Shown: piece by piece, positions 1 through 10,654 of the stretch
Numbering within the stretch: the stretch's first letter is position 1
Layout: the number at the start of each line of letters is the position of its first letter
Assembly: GCA_947179155.2 (NCBI GenBank)
Contig: OX359267.1
Coordinates: 36,162,498 to 36,226,497 of the forward strand
DNA: 64,000 nt
Direction: 5' to 3'
From: Hedera helix
Lineage: Eukaryota > Streptophyta > Magnoliopsida > Apiales > Araliaceae
The notes under the pieces: generated by a model
The model's input: the letters and a program-made list of their open reading frames with translations, nothing else
The model's database searches: none
What the model was told of the DNA's origin: nothing
Position numbers and translations under genes: made by a program

Positions 1-460
1 CTTTTACTGGTGTTCAGGGGTGTGTAGTCCTTGTCGCTACCTCTGTTGTTTCTATCCTTCGGTGGATCATTCTTCTGCTGTCGATCTCTGTTAGAATCCC
101 TTCTGTCATTTTCCTTCTTGCCATTAGATTTCTTATCAGCACTATCGCCTTCGGGGTCTCTCTGGTGAAAATCACCCGTGTTTTTCGAAGAACCTCGAAG
201 ATTGGCGAGAGCCTCTTCTAACTCCACGAACTTGTCTACTTTTTCATAAGTCTCAGATAAAGTTTTTGGTACCCTTGAGATGAGCTCTTCGATTAACCTG
301 CTAGACTTATCAACATTCAATCCTATAGTCAAAAACTGGATTACCTGTTTTGGGTCGATCCCATTGATCTCAGAAATAGCCTCCCGAAACCTCTTGACGT
401 ACTGTCGAAGAGTTTCATTTTGCTTTTTTTTCACCTGAAGGAATTCGATCCGTTGTTTTT
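1..460 (-). pseudogene. Ty3/gypsy gag fragment (Tat-like), cut by window edge
   Basis: Read on the minus strand, this stretch gives capsid-type Gag sequence (a NETLRQYVKRFREAISEIN-like block followed by IDPKQVIQFL) and then a basic, Lys/Arg/Asp-rich tail ending in DYTPLN. The YTPLN tail is also seen in the gag fragment near 50250, so both probably come from one Ty3 family. No protease or pol is present here and the right end stops near 460. The family assignment rests on recognisable Gag wording, not on a search. It is a partial relic rather than a gene. Confidence 0.7.
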
Positions 461-550
461 CCCTTTAAGAATTTGTTTACATTAAATCTTATGTTGAATT
501 ATCTCTTTTTATTTTTATTGTTTGGTTTGTGTTGATTTAATTTCCAACAA

Positions 551-567
551 GTGGTATCAAGAGCTGG
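551..567 (+). promoter_or_regulatory. Primer binding site, initiator-Met type
   Basis: GTGGTATCAAGAGC follows the LTR end (CCAACA) by one base. It resembles the canonical TGGTATCAGAGC primer site of plant Ty1/copia elements. Confidence 0.55.
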
Positions 568-1036
568 GTTGATTAGATCCAAGATAGAGAGAATTAATTG
601 ACCCATAAGTGTGAGAAATAAAGATAGTGCATATTGAAGGAGATGAATTTAGGTTATCATGATGTTGGTGAACATGAGATTTTATAATTATGGAGGATCA
701 CAGTTGCAGTCGCTAGATGATGAAGATGATAAAGATGTTGATGAGGATGAAGACAACGATGTTAATGATGATACTATTGTAGAAGATGATAATTTCAAAG
801 AAGAAGAAGATGATGATGATGGTGGCTATAATGCAGATAATGCAGATGATGTAGCCAATACAAATAATATAGATAATGTGGATGATGCAGATGATGGTGG
901 CGACTACAACAATGATGACAATAATAAAGTTGAAATATTTAGGGATTTGAGTTGATAAGAAAAATTATCAGGATACTCCTTGAGTCCTATGCATCGATGA
1001 AGTTGAACTATTTGAGATTCAAGTCGAGAAAGAAAT

Positions 1037-1600
1037 TGTTAGGATACTCTTTGAATCCTATTTAAAAAATGATTTCTAATATGAAAAGAAAGAGTTCTTT
1101 TTTTAATAGCAGTATATTTTGTAAAAAAAATTATTTGTAGTATGAGTTTTATTTTAAAAGTGGCCTATATTGAATAGAAAGAGGAGAGTCGTGGATACTC
1201 TTTAAATAAAGTCTTATATTTAGTCGTTGAAGTGTAACACAATCAAAAGTTATATAACATCCTAAGACCTGAGAGAAGGTGTGAGTAGATTTTGTATTTG
1301 TGCGATGGAAAAGTTTTTTGTAATTTTTATATTCTATGAAAAAATGTTGTAATGTGAGAATGAGAGTTTTGTTACTTTTATTATTTGCAAAAAATTGTAT
1401 CATAGAGATTATAATTTGTGTAACCATAAGTATTAGGGCGTAAAATTTGAAAGTAATATTTTAAATTCATTATTTTGATATAATGGAGATTTAGAGTTTG
1501 ACTCGTGATTTTTTGTTTTAAGAATTTTTTACGTTAAATCTTGTGTGAATTTATCTCTCTTTATTTTATTGTGTAATTTGCGTTGACTTAATTTCCAACA
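1037..1600 (+). repeat. 3' LTR of the short copia-like element
   Basis: This stretch starts TGTTAGG and ends CCAACA. Its last 80 bases match 466-549. A related TTAGGATACTC-type block also sits just inside the element near 970. The start is less certain than the end. Confidence 0.45.
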
Positions 1601-2470
1601 ATTCTCATTTTTTTATTTTATTTTAGGATCGAGCAGTTTGAATCATAAACCAGTTATCGGTTAATAATTCAGACGATCAAACCTCTGATTTATTAGTTTT
1701 CGACGATTTTTGAAACTTTCGATTTAATAAACTTAGCCCTAATGCTGTAAAATGAACCAAACGATTTGAGCTCGATTTGTACCCACTCAATTAAAAGTAC
1801 AGTTTGAAATATAAATAATTCAAATATGAGCAAAGTTTAAAGTTCAATAAATTACTCGAATCTCTTCAAATTGTAATTTTCTATTTATATTTGGATCATA
1901 TTCGTTCGAAAAGTTCAAACTGTTCAGACTATATTCGAGATCGTACCCGACTCAGTTGATAAACGAATATCAATTAAATTATATTTTATATTAAATAAAT
2001 TTTATAAATAAAAAATAAACAATTCAATATTTGATTCGTTTATACTCTTAATTAACCCAATAATTTTGGAGACCGGTTCCCTCTTTGTCCGGTCCAACCG
2101 TCTGTCACACGCTTTCTCACTCCATTGACATTTTGACATCACAAATTCATCACATGAACATAAGAATCCCGTGCAGAGGGCGTCTGTCAGACACGCGCCT
2201 CTTAAAATTTAAGGTGTGTACAAAAATGAAGTCACACACTTTTGCCCTTTAGCTGATTCTTTTGGCTTAAACGGAATAGAGTTCACTTAAAATACAGAGT
2301 ACTCAACACCCTTTTCTCTTCCTTCAGAAAAATCACAATCCCTTATGTAATTCCCTCCCAATTCCACCAACAAGTTCCATCATATTTAATTACCCAGAGA
2401 AAATTAAAAAGAAAAAGTTTCATAATCTTTACTCAGTTCTTCAATGAATTACTGCTGATTGCCACCCACA
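1601..2470. other. AT-rich intergenic DNA and likely promoter/5' UTR of the PHD gene
   Basis: No coding sequence is recognised. The first 480 bases are AT-rich with loose local repeats of AGTTTGAA/TTCAAA type. From about 2100 the composition becomes pyrimidine-rich (for example CCCTTTTCTCTTCCTTC near 2310), which is typical of a plant 5' leader, and runs to the ATG at 2471. I see no clear TATA box at a convincing distance. A transcription start near 2280-2350 is a guess. Confidence 0.35.
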
Positions 2471-5400
2471 ATGGTAATAATTTTGAACACCCTCTTTTTC
2501 TACTAGTATGTTTTATATATGGTTGTAATCTTATTTGCATGTAAATCTATATGCCCCTTTTGGTTGTAGTTCATCCATGACAAATGCATTGTGAATCTAC
2601 GCACATCAGTGTTTAATTTCAGTTTTTATCATATTGTGATTTTATTTTGAAGAGGATTAATGGGTTATTTTGATAACCTCTTTTCCTTTTTTTTTTGTCC
2701 AATGGGGGATATGGGTGTTTGACAGTTTGAGTTTTTATAACTATGAAGTGTCAATATTATATTGTATGCTACTGTGGAGCTATGAACTGAACATGCATGT
2801 CTTGAAAATGTCCGTACTTCTACAAACTTGGAATTTGATCAATTTATGAGACTCCCTCCTTCACGGACTGAGAGTCCTATTTGGCTTGATTGTATTTGAA
2901 TAGTACTAAATTTTTTAGGTTGTTAATGGGAAATAGATATTGAACAAAATTATGTTTAATTGTGTCCTAGACAAATCTTAGTACGAGTAAGGAAAAATCA
3001 ACTAGTTAAATAGGTCTCTCATTTCTGGTTTTACGGATATAGTGTTTGTGTTTCTTATGGATGTCAAGGTAACGTATACCATGCAGGGTTCATGTTACAA
3101 TTAGTTGGTTTAAGTAGAAAGTGATTTTCAGATTTATTGAGACTGTTCCAGTAAGAGTTTAATTTTTTTTATAATTATGTTAGGGAAATTATTTATCTAT
3201 CAGTTTTTTTCAGAAAAAAAGTGACTTTGGACTTGTATTGGATGATTCTGCATCAATTCAAAATCCTAGATGTGCTTTTACAACATTTATTTAACATGTA
3301 AGTCTGACGTGCTGGTCTGATTGACAAAATCCTATTGTTAGCTTATGGAAAATCCAAACAAAATAGATCAATGAAAGTTAATAGGGTGTTTTAGTTAACG
3401 TTTCTGAAACCTGATAGAAGAGTATGCTAGTGGCAATTGCATAGCGGTAAGCTTGAATTCTAATGCTAGACGATAACCATTTTGCCATCATCCTTCAACA
3501 TAAATGTTTCCTAACATCAGGAGAGTTTTGAATATGGTATGTTTCACTAGTAAGAAAGCCTATTTTTTTTTTTTTTCTTCTTCTAGATAAAGGATAAAGT
3601 CTCTGTAGCCAATTCATGTTTTTCTCATTTTAGGACTTGTGGGAATAGGGAAAAGGGGGTTTCACAGGATAAACCCATAATAAAAACAATAGAACTTGAA
3701 TTTGAACTGTTGTCCTGGGACTGAGTAGTAATCAGTAACCACAAAATTAAAGAGGTCAGGAGGTTGATGTCTGGAATATAAGCTTGCCTAACAGTAACTA
3801 GTTTATTGTTGAATTGTTTGCCTGTTTCTTTAACACTACAAAGTTTCATAGATATTCTTCTGCATCTTTGATATTGATTTATAATGCTCTAAGAAAAGCA
3901 CATCTAGACTATGGATCATTTTGGATCAAAAGAAGAATTCAAAGCTCATAATAGGTCTGGAGTTTCTGTTAGGGTAAGGGAAATAAAATTCATGTAAAAC
4001 ATGGAGTTGCTAAAAGGAGTAAGAATATCAGCTCTTATCATTTCTTGCTTATGTCAAAGGGCCTATGGTCAGATTTGGATTATGGTCTTGGTTTAACGAC
4101 TCTCACTTCCTCCTCACCTTTCTTAAGTCCATCGGTGAATTTATAGCATAAGTTAATTGACTGGAGTCAATGTGATGTACAGGAAATTGTTTGCCAGACT
4201 TGTGGTGACAAAGGTATTACAGATGCTCTGGTTACCTGTGTCAAGTGTCAAGATTGTGCTGAACACATGTAAGTGCCACACAACCATTTTATCATATAAT
4301 TTAATGTTTCTAGTGCTGGTTATTTTTATGGTTTCCAAAGAAATAGAAGGAGCAGTAGTTCTTCTAAAATTAAGTAGTAAACATGATGGAGTCATAACCA
4401 GGGGTAATAAATTTGATGATAGACCACTTCTAAGTTGTAATATTCATTATATGTTTCAATAAAATGGCGTTATCTACTTTTATTCTTCCTCTCTTTTTTT
4501 GGTTATTGATATATTAATTAGAAAAGAAAACACAAACAATGGATTATAAGAGAACAAATTTTATGCAAAGTACAATGAAAATCAAATCAACAGAAAACAA
4601 CAAAGTAAACTAAAATTTATGCGTATGAGGCCTCAACCGCAAGGGAGGGTGGGGGTGGTTGGTTTCTTTCTTTTTTAAAGCTTAATCCTCATGTTTATTG
4701 CTATATCCGTTTTGAAAAATCAACTTAGTATGTTGCATAATTCCCATAGATGGTAAGCTTCTGCAGGACTGCAGCAAGAGAAAACTTCTTATGAGAAGAA
4801 ACAGATTCCTGTGTCATATCAAACAACTCTTTTAGTCTTTCCATTCCAAGTGCTCTTACTCCTTTGAATGAGATCCTTGCTATAAATTCTAGAAAAAGTA
4901 CAATAAAAATAATTTTTTTACTTGATTCGTTGACAGATGCAGAAAAATTTTTAGAAGTGATACCGTCCTTGATAATAGTTTGTCCATATTAATTAACCTT
5001 CCTTTGATGGAAACTTTAGGATAAAGGTTTATTTTTGAATATCATACCTAAACTGGACCTGATTATTTCAATAAATTGTTAGATCTTTACATCTTAGACC
5101 TTCCAAAGCAGATATAACAGAATAGAGATTATTTTGAGTGAGGGTCCACACAATTTGGTTTGCTCTTAAAACTTAAAAGACTAAGAACATTATAGGGAGC
5201 TGCGTCGAAAATTTGCATGAGCTCAAGAGATATAGGTGATGGCCACAGCCAACTACCTTTATGAAGCACAAAATCAACTAGCCTACTCGTAATGGTCTAA
5301 ATCCAAAGTCAGAGTTACATAACTATTTAATGAATGCCTTGCAGGACGCTTTCATACTTCTGAGAGCGCATTTAGTGAATGTTCTCCTTTTCAATACCAT

Positions 5401-8400
5401 TAAGGATTTAATAAAAGATGTTGTGAAGAACAATATAAATACTGCTATATTTCTACGACAAATATAAAGATGTTGTGAAGAACAATATAAATACTGCTAT
5501 TGTGCAAATGCATTGTTGTTAAACTTTCTTTTGTACCTTTTCAACACCATTAATAATTTAATAAAAAATATTGTGAAGAACTAAATAAAATACTTGTATA
5601 TTTCTAAGACAATTATAAATTGTGAGTTCTGGTGGTTTTTACGCTCTAGATTCAATTCTGCAAATGCATTATTGATAAACATTCCTTTGCATTCTTCTTC
5701 TTTTTTGATAAATCTTCCCTCCATATTCTACAGTTACTGCTCAAATGAATGGCCTAAAAATTTTGACGATGATGATGACTGGATTTGTGAGGATTGCGTA
5801 CTACAGACAGAACAATCTATTCCTGTTGATCCTATCTGTAGCCCATCCAGTAGAAATGAGCTTATGCACCTGACTAGCGTTCAGATGTCTGATATTAGTG
5901 TGGGAATTAAGATGTCAAAGGAGAACACAGGCACAATTTTTGACTTGTTTCAGATGGATGACAGTAGCATGGAGCTTGATGAATCTCAGAATTCTGAGCA
6001 ACAAGGACCAATCTATGAAGACGGAAAAAGTTTAGAAGAAAGGGCTAAACAAGTTAAGTTGGTGCCCTTTCAGGTCAGAACACACGGTCCATCAAACATT
6101 CCAGAACATTTTGACTATCTCCCAGCACAAACATCCAGCGAACCAACTTGGAAGTAAGATTTTTGATTCCCTTATGGAATACATTTAAATGTTTCTCTTC
6201 CATTCTTGGATTTTTAATGAAACTCTGAAAGCCAGTATGGGCCCATAACTTGTAACTTTGGTTTAATGGACAGGGGAACTTTTAGCATCTGTAGTGAGAG
6301 CTTTTGTACAGTTATGGAATTGGCAGCTCATGTATCAAGCAAAGCATCCTTAAAGGTGTTTGAGGCTGCAAGAAAATTCCCAACTTTGCTTCACCTAAAA
6401 GTACAACCTAGGCTTCATCTGTGGCCTAAATCATTCTGTAGATCAGAGCTAACTGATGGACAAATTGGGCTATATTTCTTCCCTGAAGGAGAAAGGTGTT
6501 CTCTGGCACTGGTTGCTCATCTTTCAGTCAATTTTCTCCTTTTGTCTTTTCATTTCATTTTTGTGATGCATGATATCTTTACAGGGATGAAAGACTCTTC
6601 AACAGCCTGCTGGATGACATAATTGATCGAGACCTTGCCCTTGTATCTGTAATTGACAATGTAGAACTATTGGTTTTTACTTCTCTTCAACTACCACAAC
6701 AATGCCAAAGTGAGTTCAAGAAGCATACGTAGAAAGGAAACTTCCTTTTGATTGATCTTTAGATTAAATCTGGATTCAGTTTTCTCCTTCTATTTTTTTT
6801 TAGTTTTCTTTTTCTATTTTTTTGGCAAAAATGAATGATATCTGGGATGATTAAATATGCAGGATATTTGGGAAAGCATTATATTTGGGGGATCTTAAAG
6901 AAATGTTCCCCTCACAACAAATCTGGCGAACATCAACTCATTCAATGTAGTAACAGTGTGCATGTCACGGCTTTAAAGAGAGTATATGATGGGAACCTCG
7001 GAATAAAGACAAATCTTCTAACAGTTTGCGATATGGGGAGTCCTCATATTCCTCTTGACGATATTGGTATCTTTTAGTCTGTCTTTATTTCCTTCTTTCC
7101 TGTATGCTATAACTTCTGTTTTGCATTATCGTAATAAGGTGCCTTCTTACTTTGTTAAACTGCTAATGATATGTTTTTTTTTTCCTTTTTTTATTGGTAT
7201 GTGGTTTGTCCTCACTCAACACATTCCAGTCAAAGACAGACCTGTTCCATGCCGATACTAGGGGATTCACGAGTAGTAACTTGTGGCTTGACCTGAAGGG
7301 GCTCAACCGAGCTACTGATACGTTGATTATAAGCATATTCATAATAACCCAATTGCATGTTTGTTGGTGTCAGTTTGATCAAAAGAAGAATTCTAAGAAC
7401 TATAAATGAGCCTCTTTGACCCATAAGGAAATTTGTAGCACTGAGTGCACACTTGTTGCATTTTAAAATTAAGATTCAATTATTTTACCGATATAAAAGA
7501 ACAACGTTAGCTTTAGTATAGTCACAACTTATTATAATATAGAAAAATTATTAACTTTAGGTAGAGTAAAAAACTTATATTTGTGCAGTGTGGACTAAGA
7601 CGGGACATGGGCATGACAAGATCCGGCATGGAATGACAAAGACGGGGGACACAGTGTAGCCTATTGTTGCTGTTATGTCTCCTCTTTGTTTTCATTATTG
7701 TTTTTGAACCCTGTCTCTCTCTATACATTTTCAACTAATATTGAGAAAAGCCAAAGATAGATTCCAGTAATTCATGGAATATGGGCATGCCTAATTAGTT
7801 CTGTGGCATCTCTTCCTTTCTTCCTTTTATTTGACAATAGCTGAGTGTTGCATAATGTGATCCTGAAATGCCAGAAAATTATAAGTAGTTCAAAAGGAAA
7901 TTTACTATGGAATGACTAAATTAGAATAAACCATTCCATTTTTCAAATGCCTTTTCCTCTTTCTTTATTGCTTTATTATGATTATTGTCGTGATAGTTGC
8001 ATCTTTTTTGTCATTATTGCAACAAAGATTATATTCCAAGCAATATATAATGTAGTGAGACTAATTTTTAGACTGAATTTACAATAGGGCAGGGCCAATA
8101 TTGAGTGTTCGATTTGAGAAGCACCGCTTCTAGACAGTCCAACTTCTTCTTGTCAGTCAATGTAAAAGTATCAAAATATCAATAGTACCCATCCAACAAG
8201 CCTCTGCTTAGGGAAGCTGTCTCTTACATCCCTTTAGTCATGCTTTGATTTGTGAGAGAGAGATGTTGCAGGCCTGGAGTGGGTGGAAAAATGGAGTAGG
8301 AGGGGTTTTAACCTGCAATGTCTTTAGTTGACGATTTTGAGGGAGCAAAAACAGCCTATATATTGAAGGCAAGGAGAGACCTTTCTGGCATATTCAGTTC

Positions 8401-10189
8401 TTCCTTGGCCTTCTTTTCTTTTGGCTTCTCGAGACATATCCGGGGGTTCAGTTGTGCATTCATGTGACTTTTTTTGAGAAAGTATGCTTTACGAAAGTAG
8501 GCTCTTTATATAGAGGAAGTGCCTTATTTTATTCCCATGCTTTTGCAGACAGATACACAGGATCCCCCCCCCCCCCCCCCCCCCCCCCTTTTGGCACGTT
8601 TAATAGATTTATTTATCAAAAAGAATTTTTTTTTAATGTACTAGGCCTAGTTTACAAATCTCTGCCCTTGAAGTTTTATTTTTGATTGTTGTTGGTCAAA
8701 ACATGTTAATTTTTGAGTTTTACATGATTCCTAGATGCCGAGGGGACACTTGCACAATCCAAGGAATCATTTGAGCAGTCACCAAGAGGATTAAGCAGTG
8801 AAGAAGTAGTTGAGAAGGAAACTAACTTGACTTCTTTAGACGGTTCACCTGAGTCCAGAGCTCCAACTGACTGCACCCATAATGAGGAAGAGGCAGTAGA
8901 AGAAGGTGTCAAGGCAGTCAAGGAACTTAAAGGTATTGCTGAAACAATGGTTACCAGGGAAACTGCATCAAATACTGGCACTAGTCAAGATGAATTATTG
9001 AGTGGCTACACCAACGCTAACAGGAATAGTGAGACCATCATTTCAAATGAAGAAATCAACCAAGCAGCAGAAAACATATCCATGAACAAGAGTAAGTTTC
9101 AAATCAAAGGTGATGTAGTGTATATAAAACATTTTTTCCCTGCAACTTTCTTTCATTGTTTTCCAGAACCACATCATCAAGTGCCTCTGGAGCTTTCATC
9201 TAACATGATTGGGCTAAAAAGTACAATTCATCTATGTAGTAATATTCTTGATCTTCTGTAGATGACGCAACTGAAACTGAAGTCCATACAATCGACCATA
9301 CAGATGTCAGAAAAGAAGCTGATCTTACTGGAGAAATGGCAGTTGAAACTATTAACCCCATTAACCAGAATGCTGCCGCCATCTTGTCAAAAAATGCCAG
9401 GGCAGAAAAGATTAGCGAAGGTTAGTTTTACCAGTTTCATTAACATGATGTCAAGTGCGCCTCCTCTGCCCTAAGAGGTATTTTTTGATTTTTTTTATCT
9501 TTGGGTTGTTCTTAGTGGTTGATCGAGATACGGAAGTAGAGGGGATAACTAGCAAGTTGGGATCAGTTACTCAGAGCATTGAAAGCCTTTTTCTTAAAAT
9601 GGCGAGGGCCTTCTATGAGCCAACCTCTGATGAAGCCTCAACAGCCGATATAGGTGAAAAAGTGGGTCGATATACCGTTACGCCAAGTTTGGCACCAATT
9701 TTAAAATTGATTGTTGAGAGATATGGTGACATTGCCCTAAATTGTACACTCTCCGATCATATGTGTTGTAGTATATTGGAGGAAATCTGCAAAACAGTTC
9801 AGGATCTCCGAGACATACACTTTACTAAAATCCGGGATCATCATCTCAACTCTCTGGCTGAAACCATAGCTGATGCTGAGTGTGTAAATATTAGAGTTGA
9901 TTGGCTTCAAGAGAGGCACTGCGAACTCAAGGAGACTATACTTTTGCTTAATCAGTACCCGTCTTTAAAGCATAGTTTACAAGAGAAGGATGAATTCATC
10001 ACATTCACAAAGGAAGCACTTGCAATGAAGAAAGCTGAAGTAGGGAAGATTCTGTCTGATTGTCAGTCTCTAGAAAGCCAGATGGATTCGATGGTTCTAG
10101 AAATTGAGAAGGTGAATGGTGATATAAACACCGCTTTGTCCAAGTATATATCTCTCAACCAAAATTTTCTGCCAGATGGACTGCTTTAG
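2471..10189 (+). CDS. PHD finger / AIPP2-type SPOC-like protein with PEARLI 4-like C-terminus, 749 aa, nine coding exons
   Basis: Proposed exons are 2471-2473, 4183-4268, 5734-6153, 6274-6495, 6585-6709, 6863-7066, 8735-9091, 9262-9420 and 9516-10189. Every intron starts GT and ends AG, and the lengths sum to 2250 nt, exactly 750 codons with the TAG stop, so the frame holds throughout. In order the protein has a C4HC3 PHD finger (about residues 6-50), an acidic linker, a SPOC-like domain of the AIPP2 family (about 170-300), a low-complexity acidic region, and a helical C-terminal domain resembling Arabidopsis PEARLI 4. AIPP2-type PHD proteins are nuclear and act with BAH readers and CPL2 in transcriptional silencing; a role of that type is inferred here. 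The gene could instead be two transcription units divided at the 1.7-kb intron (7067-8734), but matching phase 1 on both sides favours one. Confidence 0.72.
2474..4182 (+). other. Intron 1 of the PHD gene
   Basis: This is a 1.7-kb AT-rich intron starting GTAATA immediately after the ATG and ending GATGTACAG. No nested gene or clear transposon is seen. A poly-T run lies near 3565. Confidence 0.55.
4183..6153 (+). CDS. PHD-finger exons (exons 2 and 3) of the PHD/SPOC gene
   Basis: Exon 2 (4183-4268) encodes the first two Cys pairs (CQTC and CVKC) and the His. It ends at a strong GTAAGT donor inside a codon. Exon 3 (5734-6153) completes that codon and supplies the next Cys (YCSNEW), then WICEDC, giving the C4HC3 set and the conserved Trp two residues before the last Cys pair. 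A run of five Asp lies between. After the finger, exon 3 continues as a Ser/Asp/Glu-rich linker ending in EPTW, which reads straight into the SPOC-like domain. The 1.46-kb intron between the exons carries a local duplication (5388-5612). Confidence 0.75.
5388..5612 (+). repeat. Diverged local duplication inside PHD-gene intron 2
   Basis: The block TTTCAATACCATTA...GATTTAATAAAAGATGTTGTGAAGAAC at about 5388-5462 recurs at about 5537-5612. A partial third copy of its middle lies at 5465-5500, where GATGTTGTGAAGAACAATA is repeated exactly. The ATTTCTA(C/A)GACAA end is also shared. Confidence 0.6.
6274..7066 (+). CDS. SPOC-like (AIPP2-family) exons 4-6
   Basis: Exon 4 (6274-6495) begins with the WKGTFSIC motif and continues through AAHVSSKAS, PTLLHLKVQPR and LYFFPEGER. 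Exon 5 (6585-6709) gives DERLFNSLLDDII, then DLALVSVIDNVELLVF. Exon 6 (6863-7066) starts RYLGKHYIWGILKK. This order (W-x-G start, hydrophobic HLK strand, IGLYFFP, LLVFTS, H-Y-x-W-G at the end) is what I know of the SPOC-like domain of AIPP2 and PAIPP2 relatives. Introns are short (89 and 153 nt) with good AG acceptors. Exon 6 leaves phase 1 at 7066, which matches exon 7 at 8735. Confidence 0.72.
7067..8734 (+). other. Large intron of the PHD gene, with a poly-C tract
   Basis: No coding region is supported apart from the small possible alternative exon at 7230. A C homopolymer of about 26 bases begins near 8563. Poly-C runs are often mis-sized in assemblies. Confidence 0.5.
7230..7260 (+). other. 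Possible alternative terminal exon of the PHD gene
   Basis: An acceptor (CATTCCAG at 7222-7229) would join exon 6 in phase 1 to nine codons ending in a TAG at 7258-7260. A transcript using it would stop after the SPOC-like domain and lack the PEARLI 4-like part. Nothing in the DNA shows that it is used. Confidence 0.25.
8735..10189 (+). CDS. Acidic linker and PEARLI 4-like C-terminal exons
   Basis: Exons 8735-9091 and 9262-9420 encode a Glu/Ser/Thr-rich, probably disordered stretch of about 170 residues. The last exon (9516-10189) encodes a folded-looking domain with VGRYTVTPSLAPILKLIVERYGD-type wording, a Cys pair, CVNIRVDWLQERHCELKE and a predicted coiled coil (alternating Leu/Ile/Lys/Glu from about 9960 to 10160) before the TAG. 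The GRY...ILxKYGxIA and INVxWL pattern is characteristic of the Arabidopsis PEARLI 4 / phospholipase-like family. Despite that name, the domain has no demonstrated lipase motif here. All introns in this part are phase 1, unlike the phase-2 introns upstream. Confidence 0.68.
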
Positions 10190-10654
10190 GATCCTTTCTT
10201 CGACCTTTTTCCAGATGTTCTGTGTGAGAAATCTTTCTCGTATGTTCTAGTTGAATCTTGTGTACATTTATAGGTTTAGCCATCCAGCTGACTTTCTTTG
10301 AAACGAAAATGATACAAAAAACTCTTGTTTTCAAGAAAGCTGGCAGGATGAAGCCATAAGAAGGCATTTTAGCATTAGCCCCCAGGCTCAAAACCGGACA
10401 AAGAATTGAGCAAATCTGCCTGCTAATGACTATTTTAGAAGTAGTTTAATTAATCTGCACATTTTGATTCAGATTCTCGTAGTTCACCTTTCTTCTGAAT
10501 GTTCTTGACTAGTAAAAGAACTCCTTTGGAAGAATATTGGGATTTTTAAAATCTGCTTTTGATGCTGCCAACAGATTTGAGCTTCCTTGTTTGTAGTTGA
10601 AATGAAGTGTCATCAATTTTAGCTGCCAAAGGTGAAAACAAAACGTGTCATCAT
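10190..10654 (+). other. 3' UTR and downstream flank of the PHD gene
   Basis: This is AT-rich sequence after the TAG with no further coding exon. It ends where the Sirevirus-like LTR begins (TGTTTGGATTC at 10655). I cannot place the poly(A) site with confidence. Confidence 0.4.

Larger units (their letters stand above)
466..1600 (+). mobile_element. Short non-autonomous copia-like LTR element (TRIM/LARD-like), 5' LTR truncated
   Basis: The sequence before 549 (ending TTCCAACA) is repeated with about 85% match by eye just before 1600, as expected for the ends of two LTRs. Directly after the first copy, at 551-567, lies an initiator-Met-type primer binding site (GTGGTATCAAGAGC). The internal part is only about 490 bp and has no gag or pol. 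The second LTR probably starts at 1037 (TGTTAGG) and ends at 1600 (CCAACA). The first LTR keeps only its last 85 bases or so, because it abuts the Ty3 gag fragment. The boundaries are my inference. Confidence 0.5.

Noticed and set aside
659..955. 98-codon very acidic ORF (Asp-rich)
   Set aside because: It lies between a primer site and a 3' LTR of a small retroelement and is made of GAT/GAA simple repeats. No domain or splice context supports a gene.
8452..8685. ORF containing a poly-Pro run
   Set aside because: Produced by the poly-C tract in an intron of the PHD gene.
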